From Dehalococcoidia bacterium (GTDB lineage Bacteria; Chloroflexota; Dehalococcoidia; Lucifugimonadales; UBA1123), in the NCBI GenBank assembly GCA_009838465.1, contig VXRN01000048.1, positions 1 to 45,448 on the forward strand: a stretch of 45,448 nucleotides of DNA, read 5' to 3'. The notes beneath the pieces are model-generated. The model worked only from the letters and a program-made list of their open reading frames with translations, did not search any database and was not told the DNA's origin. Positions 32,373-40,822 of this stretch are shown here, in pieces; position 1 is the first letter of the stretch, and each line of letters starts with the position of its first letter. Both the position numbers and the translations under genes were made by a program.

Positions 32373-34418
32373 TTATCTAAGAACCTGGGACATCATGGTA
32401 TCGGGGTCGGTTGTGGGGAGCTGGCAGGCGTAGTTTTGGCAGATGTAGGCGGTGGGTTTGTCGTCTATGGTGGAGCGGCCCTGGAAGACAGGCCACGGGC
32501 TGGCGTCAGCGGCGTCCTGGGGGGCGGATATGACGATTGCGCTCGTCTGATAAGTGGAGGTGAGGCGTTGAAGCATCTCGCCGGGGCTACCCGATCCGGG
32601 AGCGGTAACTATGACAGCTTCCTTGTGGTCGGAGAGGTAGAAGTCGAGGACGGACAGCCAGTGTCCGGCGCCGGTGGGGAACTGGATCATGATGTCGCGG
32701 ACAGCCCGAAGGGAATCGGAGGCCATAGTCCTTAGTTCACTATCTCCTGTGATGATGGAGAGTCGGATAAGGACGCCGGTCATCATGGAGTGGCCTGAGG
32801 GCAGGGCGTTGTCGGTGACGTCGCGGGGGCGGATTATCAGGTTCTCCTGGTCGGAGCCGGTGTCGTAGAAACGGCTGGCAAGCGGGTCCCAGAAAAGGGC
32901 GACCGCCTGGCGGGTGAGCTTCTCGGCCTCGATGAGCCAGCGTAGGTCGCCGTCGGACGAGTGCAGAGCGAGAAGACCGTCAATAAGGTGGGTGTAGTCG
33001 TCGAGGAAGCCCTGCGCGCCGTTCTGTGAGTCGCCGTCTGTTCTCCTGAGTCGGTCGTCGCGTACCATGTGTTCGAGTATGAAAACGGCGTTGTCTCGGG
33101 CTGCCTGGAGATAATCTTCCCGGCCAAATGCGGCTCCCGCTTCGGCCATCGCAGCCATCATCAGACCATTCCAGGAGGTGATTATCTTGGTGTCGGTGAG
33201 CGGCGGGATCCTCTGGGAACGCTCCTCGAGCAACCTCGAGCTTGCAGATTCGATGAGAGTGTCAAGTTCGCCGAGAGAAATGGAGTGGCGGGACGCGACC
33301 TCGGCGGGAGGGTTGGGCACGTTCAGGACGGTCATGCCCTCGAAATTGCCCTCGTTGGTGACGCCGAAGTAGTCGGCTACGACCTCAGCGTCATCCCTGC
33401 CGAGGACCTGGACAAGCTGCTCGGGTCGCCAGACGAAGAACTTGCCTTCCACGCCCTCGCTGTCGGCGTCCTGTGCCGCGTAGAATCCGCCATCGGGGTG
33501 GCGCATCTCGCGCAGGACATAGTCCAGTATCCCCTGAGCGACCTTTGCATAGGTCGGATTCCGGGTGGACTGATAGGCGTGGGTGTAGAGGCGCGCGAGA
33601 AGCGCGTTGTCGTAGAGCATCTTCTCGAAGTGCGGAACCAGCCAGAAAGCGTCGGTGGAGTACCTGTGAAATCCGCCGCCGATCTGGTCATACATGCCGC
33701 CATCGGCCATCTTGTCGAGGGTCAGTTCGAGCATCTCGAGGGCGAGGGGTGTACCAGTCCTGTGATAGAAGCGGAGCAGGAATTCGAGGGTCTGTGGCTG
33801 GGGGAACTTGGGCTGAAGTCCGAAGCCGCCGGACCTGCCGTCGAACTGGTTGGACAACTGATCGAACGCGGCCCGCAGAATCACGTCGGTGAGAGGTTCG
33901 ACACTCCTGCCCGCAGCGAAACTCTGGTTAATCCTGTCAACAAGCTGCCTGCCGCTGGTCAGCACATCGGCGCGGCGATTCCTGAAGACATCCGCCATTG
34001 TTTCCAGGACGCGGGGGAAGGAAGGCAGCCCGCCCCTGTCTTCGGGCGGGAAGTAGGTGCCGCCGTAGAAAGGCGAGCCGTCCGCCGTGAGGAAGACGGT
34101 CATAGGCCAGCCGCCGTGTCCTGTCATCGCCTGGATAGCGGTCATGTACACGGAATCCACGTCGGGGCGTTCTTCGCGGTCCACCTTGATGCTGATAAAC
34201 GATTCATTCATCATGGCGGCGATCTGGGGATTCTCGAAAGACTCGCGCTCCATGACGTGGCACCAGTGGCATGATGAGTAACCAACGCTGAGAAGGACGG
34301 GGGCATCGCGCTCGCGGGCGGCGTCAAAAGCCTCTTCACCCCAGGGGTACCAGTCAACCGGGTTATCTTTGTGCTGGAGGAGGTAGAGGCTTGTTTCTTT
34401 GGACAGGCGATTGGGCAT
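32373..34418 (-). CDS. DUF255/YyaL-family thioredoxin-fold protein
   Basis: This 681-residue protein has an N-terminal thioredoxin-like DUF255 domain (about 1-165) with CHWC (C50, C53) and the family markers [12 protein letters not shown] and [10 protein letters not shown]. The remaining ~510 residues are alpha-helical and resemble an (alpha/alpha)6 barrel as in glycoside hydrolase/epimerase folds ([23 protein letters not shown]). The family is YyaL/SPATA20. The activity is not well defined. It lies nine bases after the selenoprotein-like thioredoxin-NHL gene, so the two are almost certainly co-transcribed and may share a redox role. Length and start match the family. Confidence 0.9.
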   Translation of the reverse strand: MPNRLSKETSLYLLQHKDNPVDWYPWGEEAFDAARERDAPVLLSVGYSSCHWCHVMERESFENPQIAAMMNESFISIKVDREERPDVDSVYMTAIQAMTGHGGWPMTVFLTADGSPFYGGTYFPPEDRGGLPSFPRVLETMADVFRNRRADVLTSGRQLVDRINQSFAAGRSVEPLTDVILRAAFDQLSNQFDGRSGGFGLQPKFPQPQTLEFLLRFYHRTGTPLALEMLELTLDKMADGGMYDQIGGGFHRYSTDAFWLVPHFEKMLYDNALLARLYTHAYQSTRNPTYAKVAQGILDYVLREMRHPDGGFYAAQDADSEGVEGKFFVWRPEQLVQVLGRDDAEVVADYFGVTNEGNFEGMTVLNVPNPPAEVASRHSISLGELDTLIESASSRLLEERSQRIPPLTDTKIITSWNGLMMAAMAEAGAAFGREDYLQAARDNAVFILEHMVRDDRLRRTDGDSQNGAQGFLDDYTHLIDGLLALHSSDGDLRWLIEAEKLTRQAVALFWDPLASRFYDTGSDQENLIIRPRDVTDNALPSGHSMMTGVLIRLSIITGDSELRTMASDSLRAVRDIMIQFPTGAGHWLSVLDFYLSDHKEAVIVTAPGSGSPGEMLQRLTSTYQTSAIVISAPQDAADASPWPVFQGRSTIDDKPTAYICQNYACQLPTTDPDTMMSQVLR

Positions 34419-34427
34419 TGTGTGGCC

Positions 34428-35909
34428 TCAGTCTCCGCGAATTTGGAGGGTCGTGACTCTTCTGGATTCGAAGTCGGCGACACGGATGGCGTGGTTGTTG
34501 GTGTCGGCGATGTAGAGCTTGCCGTCGTAGGCGCTGACGCCGCCGGGTTCGTAGAATTCGGCCTGTTCCGCAGAGCCGTCGGCACTGCCCACATTGCCCG
34601 AACCGACAGCGGTCCTGCACAGCCTGGAAGCGGGGTCGAGCGACTTTATCTTGTTGTTGTACGAGTCAACTATCCAGAGAGAGCCGTCGTAAAGGTCGAG
34701 GCCTATTGGGTGCTGAAGTCGCACGTCGTCCCCGATACCGTCAACGTCTCCGAAGGTGAACAGGCCCTCGCCGACGAGGGTGTTTACCGAGCCCATCGGT
34801 GAAACGGAGGCGGACCGAACCGAGCTTGTCTCGCTGTCGGCAAAGTAGATAGTCTCGCCGTCAGACACAATTCCGCTGGGCTGGGCGAGTTCGGCGTGCT
34901 GGAGAGGGCCGTCAATGATTCTCTCGCGTCCGTTGCCAGCGTGAGGACGCAGGTCCCGGCTGTCGAGGTCCAGCTTCCACAATTGGTGGAATCCCGCCAT
35001 TGCTATATATAGGATATTTTCGACTTTCACCACGTCCCAGGGGGAGGCCAGGGAGACGAAACGTCCGTTGCCGCCGGCGTGGCGTCCGACAGACTGTTCG
35101 CCAGTCCCTGCGATGGTCCTGACCTCGAGGCTTTCGAGGTCTATCATCCGTATGGCGTGGTTCTTGGTATCAGCGACGTACAGGCGAGGCCAGTCAAGGG
35201 CCGCGCCCTGCGGATCGTGGAAAGCCGCCTCAGATGCGTTGCCGTCCTTCAGACCGCGCTCACCGTTTCCGATGACAGCCTTAACATCGCCGTTTAGACC
35301 GGTCCAGACTATCCTGTTGTGATTGGAGTCGGAGATGAACAGTCCATGATCCGATGCCAGGACCTTGCCGGGGAAGGAGAGGGGACGCTCCCACTCCAAT
35401 TCGCTCTCGAGTCTGAAAGAGAGCGGCTTGCGGTCCATTTCGCCCGTCTCGTCAAACTCGCCGATCATCTCGGACAGAACATTGTCTAGCGCCTCTATCG
35501 GGAACTCGCCCTCGTGCTTGCCTATCACCTTGCCCGACGGACTGATGAACATGAGAGTGGGCCAGGCGCGGCAGGCATACTGCTGCCAGACCATGAAATC
35601 CGCATCGTTTATGACGGGGTGCTCGATTTCGTAGCGCAGGATAGCGCGTCGAACACCGTCGGTTGCCTTTTCCGCGTTGAATTTAGCCGAATGGACTCCA
35701 ACTACCGCGAGTTCACCGGCGTATTTCTCCTCCAATTTCCGCAACTGCGGAAACACGTGCATACAGTTAATTCAACAGTAGGTCCAGAAATCGAGGACGA
35801 GGACCTTACCGCGAAAGTCTGCCACCGTCAGGGGTCGGTCGGTATTCAACCAGTCCAGGCCTACTGGAAAATCCGGGGCATTGACAGTTCCTGTGAATCT
35901 ACGCGGCAT
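34428..35909 (-). CDS. Thioredoxin-NHL repeat selenoprotein (in-frame TGA as Sec46)
   Basis: Two ORFs (35772-35990 and 34428-35762) lie in one frame separated by one TGA plus three codons. Read through, they give 493 residues. The N-terminal thioredoxin-like domain carries FWTYC-U-INC: C45, Sec46 (TGA at 35772-35774) and C49, that is U-x-x-C where Cys homologues have CCINC. The thioredoxin domain extends to about 150. NHL-type beta-propeller repeats follow ([35 protein letters not shown]). A perfect hairpin follows the TGA. The ATG at 35909 has AAGGAG seven bases upstream and is preferred over the ATG at 35990. No signal peptide is seen. The alternative is a nonsense mutation. Confidence 0.8.
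35736..35774 (-). promoter_or_regulatory. Candidate bacterial SECIS element with its UGA codon
   Basis: After the TGA (35774-35772) come 18 bases, then the perfect hairpin TTTCCGC-AGTT-GCGGAAA (35753-35736). The apical loop begins 25 bases after the TGA, inside the 16-37 base window described for bacterial SECIS elements. The loop has G in its second position followed by T, as SelB-binding loops do. The hairpin lies within coding sequence, as expected in bacteria. Confidence 0.7.
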
Positions 35910-35977
35910 GGTATCGCTCCTTGCTTCAATTGCATGGTCAGAGACAGAATCGATGTGAAAATGTCCAGGCTCCGGTT

Positions 35978-36637
35978 CTACGCGGGCCACTCTTCGAGAT
36001 TATACGCCATTGTCCAGAACATGTACTCATAGCGCGAACTGGTAAGATAGGCTTCTTCCATCAAGGCGCGAATATCCGGACCGGCATCCTCAGCGAGTTC
36101 GTCCACGAACTCCGACCAAGCTGCGACGCTGGCTTCAAGCAAGCCCTCGGCGTAGGTTGACTGCCATATCTTGTAAATGGGATGCGAGGGCTCTTCCAGT
36201 ATCTTCCCGACCTCGTGGTATATGCGAGGGCAGGGAAGTAGAGCGGCGACTCCGCAGGCGAGTCCGCCCATGTCCATCGAGACCTCGATGTGGTTCATAT
36301 ACGCAAGGTTCGTTGGAGAGGGAGACGAGGCCTCCGCCTCCTCTTCGGATACGCCGAGCGCATCAAAGAGCGCTCCGTGCAGCGGTCTTTCCACCGGGGT
36401 CGTAACCCGCTTCAGCAACCTTACGGCAGATTCAGTGTCAGGGGCCTGGGCGAGAGCGGCGGCAGCCGCGCGTCCGAACGCTCCAAGGTACAGATAGTCC
36501 TGAAGTATGTAATAGCGAAACTTTTCTACCGGGAGGTTACCGTCCTGCAACTCCGAGAGAAAGTGGTGCATAGAAACTGCTTCCCACACAGGGGAAGCCT
36601 GATTCCAAAGATAAGTACTAAACGGTTGACTTGGCAT
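35978..36637 (-). CDS. tenA: TenA-family thiaminase II
   Basis: This 219-residue helical protein of the TenA/PqqC fold hydrolyses aminopyrimidine breakdown products in thiamin salvage. Active-site residues align with Bacillus TenA: D47 (ILQDYLYL), Y113 (NLAYMNH), C136 ([12 protein letters not shown]) and E204 (SRYEYMFW). Length is normal. It ends 68 bases before the selenoprotein start, and both are on the minus strand. No other thiamin gene is in the window. An extended -10-like TACTACAAT lies near 36690 on the same strand, about 50 bases upstream of the ATG at 36637. Confidence 0.88.
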   Translation of the reverse strand: MPSQPFSTYLWNQASPVWEAVSMHHFLSELQDGNLPVEKFRYYILQDYLYLGAFGRAAAAALAQAPDTESAVRLLKRVTTPVERPLHGALFDALGVSEEEAEASSPSPTNLAYMNHIEVSMDMGGLACGVAALLPCPRIYHEVGKILEEPSHPIYKIWQSTYAEGLLEASVAAWSEFVDELAEDAGPDIRALMEEAYLTSSRYEYMFWTMAYNLEEWPA

Positions 36638-36854
36638 ATATTTTGATATCTTTCACTGATTTAGGATGGCTCATGCGAACTATTATTGTAGTATATGGAT
36701 ATATGTTTAAAAGTGCCGGATTCCACATTAACATGGTCGCGCTTCATCATTACGTCTTTGCGGCGCAGATATGTCACAATGGGAATATGATCAATATCTT
36801 CAGCCCATGCAGCCGCATGAAATAGAGTAGAGCAATCTTTGCGAGCGAGGGGAG

Positions 36855-36928
36855 CGTCCCTGGCAGGATTCGAACCCGCGACCCGCTGCTTAGAAGGCAG
36901 CCGCTCTATCCAGCTGAGCTACAGGGAC
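36855..36928 (-). tRNA. tRNA-Arg (anticodon UCU)
   Basis: The reverse complement folds as a 74-base tRNA without encoded CCA. The acceptor arms are GTCCCTG and CAGGGAC, the D arm is GCTC...GAGC, the anticodon stem is GCTGC/GCAGC with loop CTTCTAA (anticodon TCT, reading AGA/AGG), and the T arm has GGTTCGAATCC. The discriminator base is G. No attachment-site duplicate or integrase was found nearby. Confidence 0.93.
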
Positions 36929-37357
36929 ACGATCTAGCGATAAATCCAGTTTAGCAACGGCTCATATTCGGGTCAAGCAAATCAGCTTTTCAGGGAGTAT
37001 CGCATGAGTGCTTCGTCAACCTCAGCCATCGAGAGAGCGGGGATTCTTGCGATTGTCTTTCTCCAGAGTCAGGGGTTGTGCAACGTCAGCGCGTAACGGT
37101 TTCCAGAGGCTATCTTGGTGATTATCGCTGACTCTTACTAAGGACAAGCCTCCGAAATGAGAGGGCATCGGAGCCAGGAATCTATACCAGAAATGTTGTA
37201 CAGAATGACTTCTCTGGGACTTCAGAGCAAAATGGACACCAGGGAAGTAATCTCCAACAGGAGGTGACCGGAGCCAACAGATCGGATGCGTCAGCTCATC
37301 TGCGGCGAACAACATGGCGGATTCAACTTGGGATGACGACGGAGCAGGACAATCGTT
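36929..37357. other. Gap without a supported gene
   Basis: This 429-base stretch lies between the tRNA and the DUF6391-like gene. A 97-codon minus-strand ORF (37022-37315) is open but has a non-biased composition, no ribosome-binding site and no recognised motif. I see no clear repeat or hairpin. It may be decayed coding sequence. Confidence 0.4.
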
Positions 37358-37852
37358 TCAGTCAGGCCAGGTAGTCGTGCTGACCCAGACGACAGTCACC
37401 GGATTCTTAAAAAGTTCCCGAATTTCAACCAATTCTACTCCCGCCACATTCGGTAGGGTAGTGAAGTGGCGCTGGATCAGCCTTCCGAGTGGCCTTCCCA
37501 GAATCGCCGCGGCTACCAAAGCGGCGACTGCCCCTCGAACTACGGACCAGAAGTTCTTCTTTGAGCCTGCGAAAATCCTGGCGGCGAGCGCGCCAACAAC
37601 TGTGTAAGTGACGATGTTGGTTCCGCAGTAGGGCGAAATAGCAAGGTCGGACTCGCCCGCGTTGAGCAGGTCCAGGGCATCGCGGGCGGCAAGCGCCACC
37701 TCTTCCAGCGAAGCGCGCGACCAGATCACGAATCCGGGTGAGATGGAATAGCCTCCCATCGGAGCCCGAGCTCCGCGCTCAAGCAGCAAAGTAACAGTGG
37801 CGTGTTCGATAGCGTGGTTCCTTCGAACATTGTCCAGCAAGGCAATCTTCAA
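37358..37852 (-). CDS. DUF6391-like protein with an HxxEH motif
   Basis: This 164-residue protein begins KIALLDNVRRNHAIEHATVTLL, which resembles the DUF6391 family (RNHALEHATI-type start). It has a hydrophobic segment at about residues 95-120 (TYTVVGALAARIF and VVRGAVAALVAAAIL) that may be one or two membrane helices. The motif H-A-I-E-H has the HxxEH order of inverted zinc metalloproteases, though activity is unproven. A TTG at 37852 with GGGAG upstream gives the best start; the ATG at 37960 would add 36 residues unlike the family. The C-terminus (VELVEIRELFKNPVTVVWV) is strand-like. It is monocistronic. Confidence 0.6.
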   Translation of the reverse strand: MKIALLDNVRRNHAIEHATVTLLLERGARAPMGGYSISPGFVIWSRASLEEVALAARDALDLLNAGESDLAISPYCGTNIVTYTVVGALAARIFAGSKKNFWSVVRGAVAALVAAAILGRPLGRLIQRHFTTLPNVAGVELVEIRELFKNPVTVVWVSTTTWPD

Positions 37853-38176
37853 TTCGGGACTCCCGGCTCTGTGACGTTGAGGACAGAGTATCACATAAGC
37901 CGTGTTCCAGCGGACTACGTCGGCCCGGAGGAAGCATCGCAAAAGTGGTTCGGCTTCCATAACTCTCTACCGAGTACGAGCAAGTCCATCATTACGGGAT
38001 CCCGAATGCATGCCCCCAACGGAAAGCGCTCCCGCACACTTACGCTTTTGGTCAGTCATTCTTAAACACAAAACCACCGTCTAACAGAAACTGCTTCGCC
38101 GCAAACCACCTTTTCTACTGTGTTTCCCGCAGTTTCAAAAGCCTAGTAAATAATCGAAAAAGTATTGAAAAGTACA

Positions 38177-38205
38177 TTGACACAGTGCCTCTTGAATACT
38201 AGAAT
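38177..38205 (+). promoter_or_regulatory. Consensus sigma-70 promoter
   Basis: TTGACA (38177-38182) is separated by exactly 17 bases from TAGAAT (38200-38205). It is the best match to the housekeeping promoter consensus that I found in the window, and it drives the small helix-turn-helix gene starting 33 bases downstream of the -10. Confidence 0.75.
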
Positions 38206-38237
38206 GCTTATAACATCAAAGAGTGGAGGAGCAGGAA

Positions 38238-38462
38238 ATGACCCGCAAGACCAAGAAGATGATCGCTGTCGAAGAGAAGTTTCACCAGCCACTGGAGAAG
38301 ATTTTGCCGGAGATGGTAACCGCCGAAGGACTTTCTTCAACCGCCGACCGGCTCGGTGTCAGCAAGGCGACGCTGGGGTACTGGCTGCTCAAGCTGGGCA
38401 TCAACGTGCGGCGCGTCGCGCTGGCCCCCGGAGAGACCATCGAAATAAAGAGAGTTAGCTAA
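38238..38462 (+). CDS. Small helix-turn-helix protein
   Basis: This 74-residue basic protein has a single recognisable helix-turn-helix at about residues 30-58 (LSSTADRLGVSKATLGYWLLKLG), followed by a short strand-like tail (VRRVALAPGETIEIKRV). The N-terminus is lysine-rich (MTRKTKKM). The ATG at 38238 has GGAGG eight bases upstream; the ORF also opens at a GTG at 38223, which would merge with the ribosome-binding site. It has its own consensus promoter and a strong terminator, so it is a self-contained and probably highly expressed unit. It may be a DNA-binding regulator or nucleoid protein. The exact family is not recognised. Confidence 0.75.
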   Translation: MTRKTKKMIAVEEKFHQPLEKILPEMVTAEGLSSTADRLGVSKATLGYWLLKLGINVRRVALAPGETIEIKRVS

Positions 38463-38514
38463 GATGGTCCATTCTCCCGGGCAGCGGGAGTGGCACTGTC
38501 CAATGGCAAATGAA

Positions 38515-38548
38515 ATGGCCGCCGATGTCGCATCCGGCGGCCATTTTT
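38515..38548 (+). terminator. Rho-independent terminator
   Basis: ATGGCCGCCG and CGGCGGCCAT form a 10-bp stem with a loop of about nine bases, followed by TTTTTG. It ends the transcript of the small helix-turn-helix gene, 52 bases after its stop. A weaker hairpin CTCCCG...CGGGAG lies just before it. Confidence 0.85.
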
Positions 38549-38644
38549 GTTTCCTCGATCTGTTCTCTGTTTGCGCGAACAGATAGTTCGCATCCGATTA
38601 TGGGGTGAAGTCCTATACACTACGCAGTCGGGTAGGGCATAGTC

Positions 38645-39109
38645 TTAGTACCTTCTCGCGCCTATTGCGGCCCGGGCCTCGCGCTCGCGCTCACGTTCGA
38701 TGAGAGCACGTCTCTTGTCGAATCTCTTCTTACCGCGAGCGACGGCCAGTTCCAGCTTGGCCTTGTGGTTCCTGATGTAGAGCCGGAGGGGGACCAAAGT
38801 CAGACCACGCTGGTCAACCTGTCGGGTGAGTTGATGTATCTGGTCGCGGTGGAGCAGCAGCTTACGCGGCCTCTTGGGATCGTGATTATTCCTATGGGCG
38901 GGTGCGTACTCGTCAATGTGGAGATTGTGAAGCCACATCTCGCCGTCTGCAGGACGCGCGTAGGAGTCGCTGAGGCTAACTTTCCGGTCGCGGATGGACT
39001 TGATCTCCGTCCCGGTGAGCACCAGCCCCGCTTCAATCGTGTCCACGATGTCGTAGTCGTAACGCGCACGGCGATTTCGGGTAATCGTGGAATTTCCGCC
39101 TTCACTCAT
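38645..39109 (-). CDS. smpB: SsrA-binding protein SmpB
   Basis: This 154-residue tmRNA-binding protein is needed for trans-translation rescue of stalled ribosomes. The family landmarks are RRARYDYDIVDTIEAGLVLTG-type N-terminal strands, GTEIKSIR, a middle MWLHNLHI and the C-terminal KGKK/RxxKR-like basic tail (ARGKKRFDKRRALIERERER). The ATG at 39109 has GGAGG seven bases upstream, so the ATG at 39133 is rejected. It starts 30 bases after the S41 protease stop and is probably co-transcribed with it. No tmRNA gene was found in the flanking sequence. Confidence 0.95.
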   Translation of the reverse strand: MSEGGNSTITRNRRARYDYDIVDTIEAGLVLTGTEIKSIRDRKVSLSDSYARPADGEMWLHNLHIDEYAPAHRNNHDPKRPRKLLLHRDQIHQLTRQVDQRGLTLVPLRLYIRNHKAKLELAVARGKKRFDKRRALIEREREREARAAIGARRY

Positions 39110-39139
39110 TTGACATCCTCCGAGCGCAGTCACACTAGT

Positions 39140-40513
39140 CTAAGCGCCACCCACGAGCTCTTCCATGACTTCAACCGCCTTCTCGAACTGGGACGTATCG
39201 GCCTTCTGCTTGTCCCTGGAGGTCACCTCGTGGTCGGGCTCGACGCCGTTGCCCTCGATCAGCCTACCACTTGGCGTGTACCACTTGGCAATGGTCATGT
39301 ACAGGCCGCCGCCGTTGCTCAGGCGGCGCAGGATGTTCACGCTACCTTTGCCGAAGGTGGTCGAGCCGACAACCTGGGCGCGACCATGATCCTGAATAGC
39401 GCCGACTACGATCTCGGACGCGCTGGCGCTGTATCCGTTCGCCAAAACGACAAGAGGAATATCCGAGAATTCACCCGCGTTTCGGGCCATGTGATTATCT
39501 CGGTCGCCCTCGCCATCGAGTTCGTAGAGAATCAGGCTGCCGTCTTCGAGGAACATACTCGTCACGTCTATGACGCTGCTGAGCAAACCTCCGGGATTAT
39601 CCCGGACATCGAGAATGAGACCCTCGGCGCCGTTGGCCTGCGCTTCACGAATAGCTTCGGCCAACTCTTCGGCTGTATTGGCGTAGAAGGTGCTAAGCCT
39701 GATGTGGGCGAACCTGTCCTCCGGCCGGCTCCGTACCAAGACGCTATCGAGGGGGATCGTGTCGCGCACGACGACAATCTCGACCTCGCTGGCTTCGGTG
39801 AGATGCTTGACGAGCAGGCGGACCTCCGAACCCTTGGGACCCCGAATCTTGTTGACCGCCTCGAGCAAGCTCAGGCCGACGATGCTTTCTCCATTCACTT
39901 CAAGAACCAGATCGCCGGGCTTGAGTCCGGCGGCCTCGGCAGGGCTGCCCTTGATGGGCGCTACAATCAGGAGTTTGCCATCGGGCCGCATCTCGACCCT
40001 TGCGCCAATGCCCTCGAACGAGCCGTAGAGGTCCTGGTTCTCGATCTCGAACGCCTCAGGCGGCACATAACCGGAATGCGGGTCACCCGTACCTTCTACC
40101 AGCCCCCTGATGGCAGCTTCGTTGAAAGTATCGTTATCAAAGTCGTTCCGGTCCACGTGCTGTTCGTTGAGGAGCGCCCAGACCTCCCACACCGTCGCCA
40201 GATCCTCGGGCACACCTTGCGGAATCTGGAAGTTGTCGGGAGCGGGAATAGCGGTGGGGAGGACCATTGGGTCCTGCGCGCGGGTGGCGGGTGGGGCAGT
40301 GGGCTCCGGCTGCGCTTCGGACGCACTTGGCTCCTGGGTAGCGACCGTCTCAGCGACGTCAGCGGCCGGAACTGCCGAGTCGGGATCGTTCTGGCACCCA
40401 ACGACCAGGAAGGCCACAACCAGCATGACAGCCGGGAACCACATCCTGGCGCGCAGCCTGATTGACTGTCCTGCAAGAGCGTCTGTCGTGTGGAGATATG
40501 TTTGAGAAGGCAT
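39140..40513 (-). CDS. S41 C-terminal processing protease (lipoprotein)
   Basis: This 457-residue secreted protease is related to CtpA/Prc. A signal peptide at about 24-39 ends in the lipobox VVGC, so C40 is probably lipid-modified. A Pro/Glu/Ala-rich linker (45-95) precedes a PDZ domain at about 160-245 (GIGARVEM, GLKPGDLVLEVNG). The catalytic dyad is S364 (YSASASEIV) with K389 (TFGKGS). The domain order and length match the CtpA family. The start is the ATG at 40513; an ATG at residue 24 would still give a signal peptide. It acts outside the membrane on protein C-termini. smpB follows by 30 bases. Confidence 0.9.
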   Translation of the reverse strand: MPSQTYLHTTDALAGQSIRLRARMWFPAVMLVVAFLVVGCQNDPDSAVPAADVAETVATQEPSASEAQPEPTAPPATRAQDPMVLPTAIPAPDNFQIPQGVPEDLATVWEVWALLNEQHVDRNDFDNDTFNEAAIRGLVEGTGDPHSGYVPPEAFEIENQDLYGSFEGIGARVEMRPDGKLLIVAPIKGSPAEAAGLKPGDLVLEVNGESIVGLSLLEAVNKIRGPKGSEVRLLVKHLTEASEVEIVVVRDTIPLDSVLVRSRPEDRFAHIRLSTFYANTAEELAEAIREAQANGAEGLILDVRDNPGGLLSSVIDVTSMFLEDGSLILYELDGEGDRDNHMARNAGEFSDIPLVVLANGYSASASEIVVGAIQDHGRAQVVGSTTFGKGSVNILRRLSNGGGLYMTIAKWYTPSGRLIEGNGVEPDHEVTSRDKQKADTSQFEKAVEVMEELVGGA

Positions 40514-40822
40514 GACTTTATTCTATCACCTAGTTGGTTCTTAAAGGATAGCCGCTGCCGGGCCGCGGCCAAATTTCACCTTAGGAGAGTAGTGTAGAAG
40601 AGAATCTCTCTGCATCCAAACTTACGACGCCTTAAAGAGACATGGATTGTAGTATTTACTAAAGTAAACCGGCAGGACAGCCATGAAACAAATTTTTCAG
40701 AAATAGGCGAAATATGGTACATTATCAATGTTGGAGCTCAAATACCTAGCCATTCATAGTATGCAGACACTTCAACTGTCCGAAGACCTTTTTCTGAAAT
40801 ATAGCACTACCCGAGAAAACAC

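Noticed and set aside
33069..34274. Plus-strand ORF of 401 codons
   Set aside because: Antisense to the DUF255 gene, which has an unmistakable family sequence; no ribosome-binding site or motif.
36855..38462. Integrated element at tRNA-Arg
   Set aside because: No integrase and no duplicated tRNA end were found; the gap after the tRNA contains nothing diagnostic.
38463..38644. tmRNA gene next to smpB
   Set aside because: Only a terminator hairpin and non-descript sequence are present; no tRNA-Ala-like ends or tag reading frame were seen.
38765..40465. Long plus-strand ORF of 566 codons
   Set aside because: It lies fully antisense to smpB and the S41 protease, both with clear motifs; it is a composition shadow in G+C-rich DNA.
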